Shown in pieces: positions 53,101-53,134 of a stretch of 53,134 nucleotides of DNA (the stretch's first letter is position 1; each line of letters opens with the position of its first letter). The DNA is taken from the NCBI GenBank assembly GCA_023807065.1, contig JAJJLU010000400.1, forward strand, positions 1-53,134, in the 5' to 3' direction. Source of the stretch: Isotricha intestinalis. Its lineage: Eukaryota; Ciliophora; Litostomatea; Vestibuliferida; Isotrichidae. A program made the position numbers and the translations under genes. The notes below the pieces were generated by a model. The model searched no databases. It had not been told where the DNA came from and was given only the letters and a program-made list of their open reading frames with translations.

Positions 53101-53134
53101 TTGGGGATTGGGGATTGGGGATTGGGGATTGGGG
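53101..53134 (+). repeat. Telomere array, unit GGGGATT
   Basis: Five GGGG blocks at 53103, 53110, 53117, 53124 and 53131 are separated by ATT, a perfect 7-base period to the end of the window. The G-rich strand points toward the end, the orientation required for the right-hand telomere of a chromosome. No matching CCCCAAT array occurs at the left edge, so only one end is represented. Confidence 0.9.

Overview
This is AT-rich eukaryotic nuclear DNA (visibly about 20-25% G+C in genes, lower between them) running into a chromosome end: the last 34 bases are a telomere-like array of 5'-GGGGATT-3' units in the correct orientation. All but one of the clear genes are single open frames. Stops are TAA, with one TGA, so TAA and TGA act as stops here and the Tetrahymena/Paramecium code does not apply. 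The one intron I can demonstrate is 38 bp, GTAAG...TAG. Two axonemal protein families (CFAP144/FAM183-like and CFAP97D1-like) show a ciliated or flagellated cell. Short introns, a G4-containing telomere, dense genes ending a few hundred bases from the telomere, Asn-rich proteins, and a probable bacterial-type zinc-ribbon gene fit a ciliate with the standard stop codons. A litostome such as a rumen trichostome is my best guess. That is inference; no marker rRNA is in the window.

Layout. 0-6.2 kb: the window opens inside an inverted, converging duplicate of an Asn-rich gene. That gene is divergent from a 1487-residue single-pass surface protein. 6.4-10 kb: a broken zinc-finger/serpin fusion, a small zinc-ribbon gene, and a Lys/Glu-rich protein. 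10-13.5 kb: an ARM-repeat importin-alpha-like gene and a kelch gene, with a possible gene relic between them. 14.0-29.8 kb: one uninterrupted 5255-codon gene for a giant type I membrane protein made of four tandem units of about 1285 residues. 31-36.4 kb: a MADS-box factor, a beta-propeller-like protein, translation termination factor eRF3 with a prion-like N-terminus, and an Aha1/Hch1-type Hsp90 co-chaperone with the 38-bp intron. 36.8-41.8 kb: an ankyrin-AGC kinase and a tesmin/LIN54-type CXC protein. 42-49 kb: CFAP144-like, an MFS transporter, a LamG-like protein with a C-terminal CxxC domain, and an ADP-ribosylglycohydrolase. 50-53 kb: a small hypothetical gene, an alpha/beta hydrolase whose 5' half is far richer in G+C than its 3' half, a CFAP97D1-like gene, then the telomere.

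The genes do not form an operon-like pathway. They are alternately oriented single transcription units with short spacers. The most novel material is the giant four-unit surface protein and its probable single-unit relative at 1.7-6.2 kb, the mosaic alpha/beta hydrolase, the zinc-finger/serpin fusion, the 7-nt telomere unit, and the inverted duplication at the left edge. No tRNA, rRNA, CRISPR or transposase gene was recognised.
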